Origin: Solilutibacter tolerans
Lineage (GTDB): Bacteria; Pseudomonadota; Gammaproteobacteria; Xanthomonadales; Xanthomonadaceae
DNA length: 64,000 nt
Assembly: GCF_900155935.1 (NCBI RefSeq)
Contig: NZ_FTLW01000001.1
Location: 62,001 to 126,000, forward strand
Reading direction: 5' to 3'
Made by a program: the position numbers and the translations under genes. Below the pieces are notes generated by a model. It did not search any database, had not been told where the DNA came from, and worked only from the letters and a program-made list of their open reading frames with translations. This document shows, in pieces, positions 38,728 through 48,000 of the stretch; position 1 is the stretch's first letter; each line of letters starts with the position of its first letter.

Positions 38728-38776
38728 ATTGTCTACGCGATTGAACGAAGTGTTTTTCTCGGCAATCGCGCAGCGT

Positions 38777-38782
38777 TATAAT
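38777..38782 (+). promoter_or_regulatory. Consensus -10 element ahead of tRNA-Gln
   Basis: A perfect TATAAT lies 9 bp before the mature 5' end of the tRNA. The region 17 bp upstream is T-rich (TGTTTTTCTC) but shows no clear TTGACA. Confidence 0.55.
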
Positions 38783-38790
38783 TGCTCCAT

Positions 38791-38865
38791 AGCCCCGTCG
38801 CCAAGCGGTAAGGCACCTGACTCTGACTCAGGCATTCGGTGGTTCGAATCCATCCGGGGCTGCCA
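38791..38865 (+). tRNA. tRNA-Gln (anticodon CTG)
   Basis: A 75-nt cloverleaf. The acceptor stem pairs AGCCCCG with CGGGGCT, then discriminator G and encoded CCA. The anticodon stem CCTGA/TCAGG encloses CTCTGAC, giving anticodon CTG at 38823-38825, which reads CAG. The D-arm has GCCAAGCGGTAAGGC and the T-arm has GGTTCGAATCC. Confidence 0.96.
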
Positions 38866-38902
38866 CATCCAGATCGTTTCGCAGTCATTGCGGGCGATCA
38901 CA

Positions 38903-38935
38903 GAAAGCCCGCTTCGGCGGGCTTTCGCGTTTCTG
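38903..38935 (+). terminator. Terminator after tRNA-Gln
   Basis: Perfect 10-bp stem GAAAGCCCGC / GCGGGCTTTC with a UUCG loop, followed by GCGTTTCT. It ends the tRNA transcript. Confidence 0.85.
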
Positions 38936-38981
38936 CATGACGCCATGATGCGCGTGATGTCGCATCCAAGGAGCTTGGTCG

Positions 38982-39716
38982 ATGTTCCATCCGCCGTTCT
39001 CGATGCTTGAAAACATGGTCGCGGATATCCGCACACGCGGTTATGCGCTGCTGGCGCCGGATGATGCTGCGCGATTGGTGGGATGCAGTGCTGCCGAGCT
39101 CGACGCCTTGCTTCCTTCATGGAATGACTTGCCGGCCGACGAGCATCTGCGTGACGGTGGGCGTTATCGCTATCGACGCCATGCCAGTTATCGCTTGGAG
39201 CATGGCGTGCTGGAAGATGTGCCGCATCGCGCGCACTGGCAGTCGCAGGACTACAACGCGCTGCACGGGGGCTTGCTGCGTTGGTTCGAGCCGGTGAGCG
39301 ATGCGACGCGTGCGCAGCCGGCATGGGGCAACATCATCGCGTCGATCGGCCATGTCTGCGATCAAGTCCGCGGACCGGAGCGCTGGTCGGTCGAGGCACA
39401 TCAGTTCCGCATCGACACGGGCGACGGCATCGGCCGCCCGACGCCGGAAGGCGCGCATCGTGATGGCGTCGATTTCGTCGCGGTATTCCTGCTGGCGCGG
39501 CATCACATCAAGGGTGGCGAAACGCGGGTATTCGAGTTTGACGGTCCGACCGGTCTGCGTTTCACGCTGGACGCGCCGTGGAGCCTGATGCTGATGGACG
39601 ACCCGCGCGTGATCCACGAATCCACGCCGATCCAGCCAGAGGAGGAGGGCGTGACCGGGCATCGCGACACCTTGGTGCTGACCTATCGTGCGGGCGGGTT
39701 CCAGGACGAGGCTTGA
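38982..39716 (+). CDS. 2OG-Fe(II) dioxygenase (amino-acid hydroxylase-like)
   Basis: A 244-residue cytoplasmic protein of the 2OG-Fe dioxygenase family that includes free L-isoleucine/amino-acid hydroxylases and BsmA. The iron triad is visible as His and Asp in EGAHRDGVDFVAVFLL and a distal His in MDDPRVIHESTPI; GHRDTLVLTYR follows. AAGGAG lies 9 nt before the ATG. It is a single gene between the tRNA terminator and fah; substrate unknown. Confidence 0.82.
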   Translation: MFHPPFSMLENMVADIRTRGYALLAPDDAARLVGCSAAELDALLPSWNDLPADEHLRDGGRYRYRRHASYRLEHGVLEDVPHRAHWQSQDYNALHGGLLRWFEPVSDATRAQPAWGNIIASIGHVCDQVRGPERWSVEAHQFRIDTGDGIGRPTPEGAHRDGVDFVAVFLLARHHIKGGETRVFEFDGPTGLRFTLDAPWSLMLMDDPRVIHESTPIQPEEEGVTGHRDTLVLTYRAGGFQDEA

Positions 39717-39777
39717 CCGTTCGCGAACACCGCACGGCGTATGGGACAATGATGTTTCCCCATCGAACGGACATCGG

Positions 39778-40767
39778 ATGAAACTCGGTTCCCTGAAGGA
39801 AGGCGGCCGCGACGGCACCTTGATCGTCGTCTCTCGTGACCTGTCGCGCGGCGTGCGCGCCAGCGGCATCGCGCCCACCCTGCAGCTGGCATTGGAAGAC
39901 TGGAGCAACATCGCCCCCCGTCTCAATGCGCTGTACGAGGCATTGAATGCCGGCAACGCGGACGGCGCCTTTGACATCGATCTGCAGCAGCTCGCCGCGC
40001 CCCTTCCGCGTGCGTATGAATTTGTCGATGGCAGCGCCTATCTGCCGCATGTCGAGCGCGTGCGTCGCGCGCGTGGCGCCGAAGTGCCGGAAAGCTTCTA
40101 CGTCGATCCGCTGATGTACCAGGCGGTGAGCGCCGGTTTCTACGGCCCACGCGATCCGGTGAAAGTGGTGAGCGAGGACTACGGCATCGACCTTGAGGCC
40201 GAGATCGTCGTGGTCACCGATGACGTGCCGATGGCGGTCACGCCGGATCAGGCATCAAGGCACATCCAGCTCATCGGTCTGATCAACGACGTGTCCTTGC
40301 GCAATCTCATCCCGCCGGAGCTCGCCAAGGGCTTCGGCTTCCTGCAGTCCAAGCCGCGTTCAGCGCTCAGCCCGGTGTTCGTGACGCCGGACGAGCTGGG
40401 CGATGTCTGGCAGGACGACAAGGTGCACCTGCCGCTCCTGACGCACATCAATGGCAAGTGGTTCGGCGCGCCGGAAGCGGGTGTCGACATGCAATTCAAC
40501 TTTGCCCAACTGGTCGCGCACGCGGCCAAGACGCGTCCGCTGTCGGCAGGTACGATCGTCGGTTCCGGCACGATCGCCAACGAGGACACCAGCCTCGGCG
40601 CGTCCTGCTTTGCCGAGCAGCGCACGGTGGAAACCCTGCGTGACGGCAAGCCATCCACGCCGTTCATGTCCTTCGGCGATACGGTGCGCATCGAGATGCT
40701 GGACCGCGACGGCAACAGCATTTTCGGTGCAATCGAACAAGTGATCGAGCGCCAATCGGCGCCATGA
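39778..40767 (+). CDS. Fumarylacetoacetase-family hydrolase
   Basis: Splits fumarylacetoacetate to fumarate and acetoacetate, last step of tyrosine/homogentisate breakdown. The 329-residue protein has the FAH fold with metal ligands in YGIDLEAEIVVVTDDVP and LIGLINDVSLRNL, and IVGSGTIANED. The ATG giving MKLGSLKEGGRDG was chosen; the upstream extension overlaps the dioxygenase gene. maiA follows after 10 bp, which supports this specificity. Confidence 0.93.
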   Translation: MKLGSLKEGGRDGTLIVVSRDLSRGVRASGIAPTLQLALEDWSNIAPRLNALYEALNAGNADGAFDIDLQQLAAPLPRAYEFVDGSAYLPHVERVRRARGAEVPESFYVDPLMYQAVSAGFYGPRDPVKVVSEDYGIDLEAEIVVVTDDVPMAVTPDQASRHIQLIGLINDVSLRNLIPPELAKGFGFLQSKPRSALSPVFVTPDELGDVWQDDKVHLPLLTHINGKWFGAPEAGVDMQFNFAQLVAHAAKTRPLSAGTIVGSGTIANEDTSLGASCFAEQRTVETLRDGKPSTPFMSFGDTVRIEMLDRDGNSIFGAIEQVIERQSAP

Positions 40768-40777
40768 GGAGGATGCG

Positions 40778-41434
40778 ATGAGCGATGCGCTGACCCTGTA
40801 TTCGTACTGGCGGTCCAGCGCCGCTTATCGCGTGCGCATCGGCCTGAACCTGAAGGGGCTGGATTGCAAGATCCAGCCCGTGCATCTGGTGCGTGATGGC
40901 GGCGAGCAGCGTGCGGATGGCTATCGTGCGCTCAATCCCCAACAGTTGGTGCCGACGTTGCTGCATGGCGAGCGAAGGATCACCCAGTCGATGGCGATCC
41001 TGGAATACATCGACGAATGTTGGCCGAAGCCGGCGCTACTCCCCACCGACGCGCGTGGCCGCGCACGAGTGCGGGCACTCTCGCAACTGGTTGCCTGCGA
41101 CATCCACCCACTGAACAACTTGCGTGTACTGCAGTACCTCAAGCGCGAACTGGGCACAGAACAGCCGGCCATCGACGAATGGATGCGTCACTGGATGCGT
41201 GAAGGCTTCAGTGCGATGCAGGCGATGTTGGCCGACTCGACTGAAACCGGTGCATTCTGTCACGGTGAATCACCGACGATGGCGGATTGCTGCCTCATCC
41301 CGCAGCTCTTTAACGCGCGCCGTTTTGATCTCGATCTGAGCGCCTACCCGGAGCTCATTCGCATCGAGGCGAATGCGCTGGCGTTGCCGGCCTTTGAGCG
41401 CGCACGTCCGGAGAACCAGCCCGACGCCGAATGA
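40778..41434 (+). CDS. maiA: Maleylacetoacetate isomerase (zeta-class glutathione transferase)
   Basis: Glutathione-dependent cis-trans isomerisation of maleylacetoacetate to fumarylacetoacetate. The 218-residue protein has the zeta-class active-site motif LYSYWRSSAAYRVRIGLNLK (SSxxxR/V) and NPQQLVPTL with QSMAILEYID for glutathione binding. AGGAGG precedes the ATG. It forms an operon with the fumarylacetoacetase gene and converges on pilU, 17 bp away. Confidence 0.95.
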   Translation: MSDALTLYSYWRSSAAYRVRIGLNLKGLDCKIQPVHLVRDGGEQRADGYRALNPQQLVPTLLHGERRITQSMAILEYIDECWPKPALLPTDARGRARVRALSQLVACDIHPLNNLRVLQYLKRELGTEQPAIDEWMRHWMREGFSAMQAMLADSTETGAFCHGESPTMADCCLIPQLFNARRFDLDLSAYPELIRIEANALALPAFERARPENQPDAE

Positions 41435-41451
41435 CTGCGTCGGGTGGCCTT

Positions 41452-42612
41452 CTAGAAATTGGTCTCGTCGAAGCCTTGCGAGATACCCGGCGTCTTGCTG
41501 CTGAAAACGTCGGCGTAAGGATCGTGCTCTTCGCTGGTGCCTTCGGACAGCCGGAATTTCAGCGCCAAGCCTTCGCGTGAATCTGCGGCGCGCAGTGCTT
41601 CCTCCATCCCGATCTTGCCCTGCTTGTACATCGTGAAGAGGGATTGGTCGAAGGTCTGCATGTCTTCGGCGAGCGATTCTTCCATGGCGGGCTTGATCTT
41701 GTGCACCTCGCCGCGGCGCATCAGGTCGCGGATCATCGGCGTGTTGAGCAAGACCTCCACCGCAGGCAGGCGCTTGCCATCGACACCCTTCACCAGGCGC
41801 TGCGAGATCACGGCGTTGAGGTTCAATGAGAGGTTCATCAGCACGTTCTTGTGCGCCGCCTCGGGGAAGAAGTTGAGGATGCGCTCCAGCGCCTGGTCGG
41901 CATTGTTGGAGTGCAGCGTCGCCAGGCACAGATGGCCCGTCTCCGAGAAGGTGATGGCGGCCTCCATGGTCGCGGCATCCAGGATCTCGCCGATCAGAAT
42001 TACGTCCGGCGCCTCGCGCATCGCGTTCTTGAGCGCCTCGTGGAAGCTGTGCGTGTCGATGCCGACCTCGCGCTGGTTGACCAGCGAACGCTTGTGCCGA
42101 TGCAGGAATTCGATCGGGTCCTCGATGGTGAGGATGTGACCGGTCATGTGGCTGTTGCGATGATCGATCATCGAGGCCAGCGTGGTCGACTTGCCCGAGC
42201 CGGTCGAGCCCACCACCAGCACCAGCCCGCGAGGCGAGGTGATCACGTCCTTGAGCACAGGGGGAAGTTGCAGGTCTTCGATGCTCGGGATGTCCGTGCG
42301 GATCGCGCGGATCACCATCCCGACCTCACCACGCTGCTTGAACACGTTGACGCGGAACCGGCCGGCATCCTGGATCGCCATGGCCATGTTCAGCTCCATG
42401 TCCCGCTCGAAGGCCTCGATCTGGTCCCGGTCCATCAATGAATGAGCGATCCGCTCGACCAGTCCGGGGGGGAGGTTGGTGGTCCCGAGCGGGTACAATT
42501 TGCCCTCCACCTTGATGTGGATGGGCGCACCGGTGGACAAGAACATGTCCGACCCGTGCTTCTCTGTCATGAGTTTTAGGAAGTGTCCGATGTCCATGGT
42601 ATGAGTGCTCAA
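41452..42612 (-). CDS. pilU: Type IV pilus retraction ATPase PilU
   Basis: Hexameric ATPase accessory to PilT in pilus retraction and twitching. The 386-residue protein has the PilT/PilU N-terminal domain, Walker A VGSTGSGKSTTLASMIDHRN, the Asp box LTIEDPIEFLH, and the Walker B region DVILIGEILDAATMEAA followed by LATLHSNNADQALERILNFFPE. The usual GEIRDxET is GEILDAAT here, which suits a PilU rather than a PilT. The C-terminal tail (about 40 residues beyond PilT) is also PilU-like. No pilT is adjacent. Start could also be MDIGHF, five codons in. Confidence 0.94.
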   Translation of the reverse strand: MSTHTMDIGHFLKLMTEKHGSDMFLSTGAPIHIKVEGKLYPLGTTNLPPGLVERIAHSLMDRDQIEAFERDMELNMAMAIQDAGRFRVNVFKQRGEVGMVIRAIRTDIPSIEDLQLPPVLKDVITSPRGLVLVVGSTGSGKSTTLASMIDHRNSHMTGHILTIEDPIEFLHRHKRSLVNQREVGIDTHSFHEALKNAMREAPDVILIGEILDAATMEAAITFSETGHLCLATLHSNNADQALERILNFFPEAAHKNVLMNLSLNLNAVISQRLVKGVDGKRLPAVEVLLNTPMIRDLMRRGEVHKIKPAMEESLAEDMQTFDQSLFTMYKQGKIGMEEALRAADSREGLALKFRLSEGTSEEHDPYADVFSSKTPGISQGFDETNF

Positions 42613-42780
42613 TGGTCAGAATGCTGGGCTGCAAGTAGTTGACGTGGTCGTGAACTGATCGCAGAGTCGCCTGACAGAGTTGCTGGAAGTTGTCTTGATT
42701 GTAAAGCTCAAATGCCTTCCCAAGATTACACTTATACCCCTTGCGGACAGGGTCCGTGGTTAATCGAAGTGCTACCACTA

Positions 42781-43611
42781 ATGAACAATAGCCCCCTTTC
42801 CTCTAATACTCATAAACCCGCAATAATGCGTGGCATGCTAGAGAATTGGGGGCTGATTTATGCTCTTGCTTCACGCGAAGTTGTCGGTCGTTACAAGGGA
42901 TCGATTTTGGGGCTTGCTTGGTCTTTTTTTTCTCCAGTCCTGATGCTGGCGATCTACACGTTCGTTTTTTCGGTCGTGTTCAAGGCTAGGTGGCAGGGAG
43001 GGTCTGAGTCCAAGGCCGAATTTGCTCTGGTCCTATTCACTGGCCTGCTCTTCTTCAACTTTTTTTCCGAGTGCATCAACCGTGCGCCGGTGCTAGTGCT
43101 GGGAAACGTCAACTACGTTAAGAAAGTAGTATTTCCCCTCGAGACCTTGGCGGTGGTCTCTATGCTGTCGGCACTGTTCCATTTGTTGGTGAGCCTGTTA
43201 GTCTGGTTGTTGTTCTATTTGATTGTTTTCGGCGTACCGTCTTGGACCGCCTTGCTGTTTCCGCTCGTACTGCTGCCGCTTATAATGTTCACCTTGGGAC
43301 TCAGCTGGGTACTCGCTTCACTTTCGGTCTATTTGCGCGATGTCGGCCAAGTTGTCGGCGTTGTGGTAACCATGCTGATGTTCCTGAGTCCGATCTTCTA
43401 TCCCATTGATGCCTTGCCGGAATGGTTTCGTCCTTACATGAATGCCAATCCATTGACGTGGGTGATCGAGTCGGGGCGGGATGTGCTGATTTGGGGACAG
43501 GTACCTGACCTAGCAGGTTGGATGGTTGCCTTCGCGCTTTCTGCGCTAATTATGTGGTTTGGCCATATTTGGTTTAACGCGACAAAGAGTGGTTTCGCGG
43601 ATGTCATCTGA
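42781..43611 (+). CDS. wzm: O-antigen ABC transporter permease
   Basis: ABC-2-type permease exporting lipid-linked O polysaccharide across the inner membrane. From ATG 42781 it has 276 residues and six hydrophobic helices; LASREVVGRYKGSILGLAWSFFSPVLMLAIYTFVFSVVF is the characteristic ABC2 N-terminal block and SPIFYPIDALPEWFRPYMNANPLTWVIE the C-terminal one. An in-frame ATG at 42712 is possible; neither start has a strong ribosome-binding site. Codon usage and base composition become more AT-rich here than in pilU, the first sign of a transferred O-antigen region. Its 3' end overlaps wzt by 11 bp. Confidence 0.9.
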   Translation: MNNSPLSSNTHKPAIMRGMLENWGLIYALASREVVGRYKGSILGLAWSFFSPVLMLAIYTFVFSVVFKARWQGGSESKAEFALVLFTGLLFFNFFSECINRAPVLVLGNVNYVKKVVFPLETLAVVSMLSALFHLLVSLLVWLLFYLIVFGVPSWTALLFPLVLLPLIMFTLGLSWVLASLSVYLRDVGQVVGVVVTMLMFLSPIFYPIDALPEWFRPYMNANPLTWVIESGRDVLIWGQVPDLAGWMVAFALSALIMWFGHIWFNATKSGFADVI

Positions 43612-45067
43612 AGTATTGATTCGGGTCCAAAATCTCTCGAAAGCTTATCGAGTCTATTCCAGCCCTAGAGAACGCTTGCAGCAATTCTTGTCTGCTGGGG
43701 TTTCGCGTCTGCTTGGATCGCCGGAGCGTGAGTATGGTAAGGAATTTCATGCCCTGCAGGATATATCGTTCAGTGTAGGTCGTGGTGAAACGGTCGGGAT
43801 TGTTGGGCGGAATGGATCCGGAAAATCGACCCTGCTACAGATAATCTGCGGCACCTTGGCCAGCACTCATGGAACGGTTTCCACCCAAGGCCGAGTTGCA
43901 GCCATGCTAGAGCTGGGCTCCGGCTTTAATCCCGAGTTTACCGGGCGCGAAAATATTTATCTCAATGCGTCGATCCTCGGGCTCAGCAAAGCAGAAGTCG
44001 ACGCGAGATACGAAGATATTCTCCGCTTTGCCGATATTGGCGATTTTGTCAATCAGCCATTAAAGACCTATTCCAGCGGGATGGTGGTGAGGCTCGCTTT
44101 TGCAACTTCAATTCACGTGCAGCCAGACCTGCTAGTGATTGACGAGGCGTTGGCAGTAGGTGACACCGCGTTCCAGCAGAAATGCCTCAGTCGTATTCGC
44201 GCCATGCAGGAGAGTGGCGTGACTATCCTGTTAGTGACCCATTCAAGTAACGCCCTGATTGAGTTCTGCGACCGGGGTATATACCTCAAAAAGGGCCGAT
44301 TGGTCATGGACGGCGATTGTCGTGAAGTGGTCAAGCTTTATGCGGATGACTTAGTCGAGGAAGAGGGGGGGGTGGTCTACAGTGCGCCAGTAAGAGAGAG
44401 CGCAGACTCTGTGGCGCCCACCAGTGGATCACTGGATAAGGTTGCCCTTGAAGCTGTAGAGGGGGAGTTGCCGAATGTCGTTGACGAGCAAAGGCTGGAA
44501 AAAACTCCAGGCGAGGAGTCTATGGTGATGTCCAGCCCGTCTACTCAGAAAGTCTCTGACTTAGACCCAATCGACTTCGCACCGATCATGCCGAGCGCTA
44601 TGGGAGGTCTTAAGCCATTGCCTAGTCACTCGTCGCAGAGCGCTATCCATCCGATCAGTGTGGGTATAACGGACATCTATGGCGAGGCGCGGGTCAATTT
44701 CGATTTTCGAGACGTTTTCGAGATAAGGTGCCTGTGGGCCGTTTCGGAGCTGCTACCCGACCCCTGTTTCGGCATCCAGTTATTGAGCGTGGATGGCATA
44801 TCGCTGTGGAGTACGACAACCTTGAATATGGATATGCACAGTCGCCTGCTCGAGCCTGGTGTGCATGAGGTCGTTTGGCGCTTGCGCGCCAACATGTGTG
44901 GGGGAAGGTATGTCTTCGCACTTGGCGCAGGCAGAGTCATCGATGGTGAGTACAAGCGATACTCACGTATCGATTATGCGGGGCATATCGATATCCTGCC
45001 CCAGCGCGGACAAGGTGCTGGTTGGGTGGCCGCCGAGCCCCGTTTCGCATTGCTGGAAACGTGTTGA
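43601..45067 (+). CDS. wzt: O-antigen ABC transporter ATPase with carbohydrate-binding C-terminal domain
   Basis: ATPase of the Wzm/Wzt exporter, 488 residues. Residues 1-245 are the nucleotide-binding domain: Walker A GIVGRNGSGKST, signature LKTYSSGMVVRLAFA, Walker B DLLVIDEALAVGD, H-loop LLVTHSS. A Ser/Glu-rich linker of about 100 residues follows, then a Wzt-C-like beta-sandwich (about 350-480, from HPISVGITDIYGEARVNF). In known systems this domain binds the modified non-reducing end of the O antigen, so export requires a capped chain. The linker begins at a G8 run (44365-44372). The next gene starts in the TGATG overlap. Confidence 0.93.
   Translation: MSSEVLIRVQNLSKAYRVYSSPRERLQQFLSAGVSRLLGSPEREYGKEFHALQDISFSVGRGETVGIVGRNGSGKSTLLQIICGTLASTHGTVSTQGRVAAMLELGSGFNPEFTGRENIYLNASILGLSKAEVDARYEDILRFADIGDFVNQPLKTYSSGMVVRLAFATSIHVQPDLLVIDEALAVGDTAFQQKCLSRIRAMQESGVTILLVTHSSNALIEFCDRGIYLKKGRLVMDGDCREVVKLYADDLVEEEGGVVYSAPVRESADSVAPTSGSLDKVALEAVEGELPNVVDEQRLEKTPGEESMVMSSPSTQKVSDLDPIDFAPIMPSAMGGLKPLPSHSSQSAIHPISVGITDIYGEARVNFDFRDVFEIRCLWAVSELLPDPCFGIQLLSVDGISLWSTTTLNMDMHSRLLEPGVHEVVWRLRANMCGGRYVFALGAGRVIDGEYKRYSRIDYAGHIDILPQRGQGAGWVAAEPRFALLETC
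44365..44372 (+). repeat. G8 homopolymer at the wzt domain hinge
   Basis: Eight consecutive G encode the end of Glu-Glu-Glu-Gly-Gly-Val at residues 255-258, just after the ATPase domain. Slippage by one base would give an ATPase without its carbohydrate-binding domain. Confidence 0.6.
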
Positions 45068-48000
45068 TGGACGCGGTTGGCACGAGCCTACAACCAGCAG
45101 GCAGGGAATCTGATCGGGTGAAGCTTCTTGTTCATGGTTGGTATGGCGCGGGTAACGTCGGCGATGAGCTATTGCTTGCGTTATTGAAAATGTGGGCTCA
45201 AGCTGAAGGTGCCGATGTCAAGGTCATGAGTATCGCCCCCAAGCTGACAACGGCAATGCATGGTTGCGAGGCTGTGGACAGACATAACCTCTACTCCGTT
45301 GCACTTGCCATGAAGGACAGCGACCTGTTTGTGCTCGGGGGGGGGGGGTTGTTGCAGGCGCACGATGACTTCACGGTTCCCGCTTTGTACGACTTCCATC
45401 GCCCTGATATAGCGGGCTATGTGCGCCCGGCTCTAATGGCGAAGCAGTTTGGCTTGACCACACTGGCATGGGCCCAGGGAGTCGGTCCGCTGTCCTCGGG
45501 GGATCCTGAAGATATTGTTTCCTCGTTGCTCCGCAATCTCGATTTTGTCAGTGTTCGTGATCGGGAGTCGCTGGAGACATTGCGAATGCTAGGGGGCGGT
45601 GACAATGTCGTATGCGCGCCGGATGCAGTATGGGCGTTTCCGCTCTCTGTCAGTAATCCGAGTGTGGATCGACAAAGAATCCGGATTGGAATTGTGGTCC
45701 GCGACTGGCATGAGTGGAGTGCGTTTGACTGGAGTTCGAGTCTCGTAGAGTTCTTGTTGCATGCTCTGGACCCTGAACGCCACGAACTAGTCTGGATACC
45801 GTTCCAACCCTACGAGGTTCCAGGACGCAGCAGTAGTGACCTTGCGTTGATAGAGCGCCTTACAGGAATGGTTCCTGCCCCCTTTGTGCAGGAAGTTTGC
45901 AAACTTCATTCGCCGCAAGAGGCCGTGCAGGCCATTAATGACTGTGACGCATTGGTGGCAATGCGTTTACATGCACAGATAGTGGGGCTTAAGTTGGGTC
46001 TTCCGGTGATGGCTGTCGAATACGACAAGAAAATGGCTGCCACCTCTGAGCTGGCTGGTGTGCTTGATCATTGTCGGCTCACCCAGGTCGACTTCAAGCA
46101 GGGTTTAATGGGAAAGATTGAAAGATGGTTAAAAGATGTGGATGGCCGATCGGCTAGCGCGTCTTCCGAAACAGTTATGAAGCTGACTAATGATGCTCAA
46201 CGGCATAGAGATGTTCTGCGGGCTGCCATTAACGCAGCTAGGAAGTCGCCGGCGCGTCGATGGGATGCTAAGGATGGATTTGACTGGGTGAATGCATGGA
46301 GCAATTTTGGAGGCAATATCAGTGAAGACTTTCATGACATACGCGACGCATGGAGATTGCTGAAGATGGCCGCTAAGTATCAGCTAGACGACATGGACGA
46401 ACGACGGGCAGTGCTTGAAAAAAGTCAGTTGTACCAAGATGGCGTGGTTAGGGCGGTCGCTGAGTCGATGAAGTCAATAGAAGAAATTGCGCAGCAGATT
46501 TCGGCGGGTGTCTCTAATCGCAACGAACTTGAAATGACGCTCGCTAGTCTCGCCGAGTTGGTTACTCATCAAGCTGCTGAAATCGGGGAAAAGCAGAGGC
46601 TTTTCGAACGATACGTAGATGACTTTCAGCAGCGCGAGCGCGAACACCAGGCGCTCTTAGCTGATGAAAAGAAACGTTTCGAGCGTTATTCAGATGACTT
46701 TCAGCAGCGCGAGCGTGAACATCAGGCGCTTCTAGCTGGTGAACAGAAGCGTTTCGAGCGTTATTCAGATGAATTTCAGCACCGTGAACGCGAGCATCAG
46801 GCGCTTATAGTTGATCAGCAGGAGCGGCTTGAACGACACGTAGAAGATTCTCAGCGTCGTGAGCGTGAGTGCGGTGTGCTGACGGATCAACTTCTACAGC
46901 ATCAGGCTTGGCTCAAAAGTATTCGCTTAGAAGCTGACGGGTTGAAGTCTAAGATGCAGGTGTTGCAACACGATCTGGAACTTAGAAACAACCTCCTGAC
47001 TCAGGAACGGCAACGAAATGCTGCGTTGCGAGGTTCTACCTCGTGGCGCGTGACCCAGCCGCTGCGGTCGATTAAGCGGTTCTTGTGGCGCCTCGGCCCT
47101 GAGCGCGATTCCATGGAAATGCCACTTGCCACACATGATCCGCAGCTGCCGGTCGCCGTTGACCCCAGTAGACTGAATGCCACGCATGGTTTTGCGTCAG
47201 ACAGCAAAGCGCCATTACCATCGCAGGCCCCGGAGATTCGGGATTGGCGTGAAACCTCGTGCAGGAAGGTTTTTTTCTTTACAGGCGTACCTTACGACGA
47301 CATAGGCGGTGGCCAACGTGCTGCGCAGCTGGCTCGGGTGCTGCTGTCGAGGGGTGAACGTGTCCACTATGTGTATGCGTACCGTAAGTGGCACGAAGGA
47401 GTCGAAGTTGAAAGCGAGGTGTGCATCCCGCGTCTGGAACATACGTTTTTGGGAAATAGCACAGTCGAGGATGTTTTGGCCGATGCGAAGCCTGGTGACG
47501 TGGCGATCTTCGAACTGCCGCATATTGATTTCAAGAGTGCGCTAGATATTTGCAGCCGATGTGGTGTGAGCAGTGTTTTCGAATTGATCGATGCATGGGA
47601 TAGTTCGCTTGGTGGTGATTGGTTTTCCGAGGAGGTGTTTCAGTACTTCATAGATCGTAGCGATAAGGTCGTAGGTACAGCCAAGGTCTTGCAAGGGGTG
47701 TTGAAATCGCGTGGACGTGCGGATGCTCTATATTTGCCGAATGCGGCGAATGAATCGATTTTCGATGCGTACCGGCATTACGAGCGCCCGGCTGAGCTTG
47801 AACCCGAGAAGCGCGTAGCACTTTACTTTGGCTCTCTTTATGGCGAGTGGTTCGACTGGGAGGCGCTGGACGCTGCTGCACGCCACTGTCCGGATACTGT
47901 GTTTTACCTGATCGGCGATCCACCCGTGGGCCTGACCGTAGCGGAGAATATTAGATTCTTGGGGCCGAAGAACATCGATGAGCTGCCGGCCTTTCTTCGC

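Noticed and set aside
46600-46899. Tandem 75-bp repeats considered as a CRISPR-like array
   Set aside because: Units are adjacent without spacers and stay in a coding frame; they encode coiled-coil repeats.
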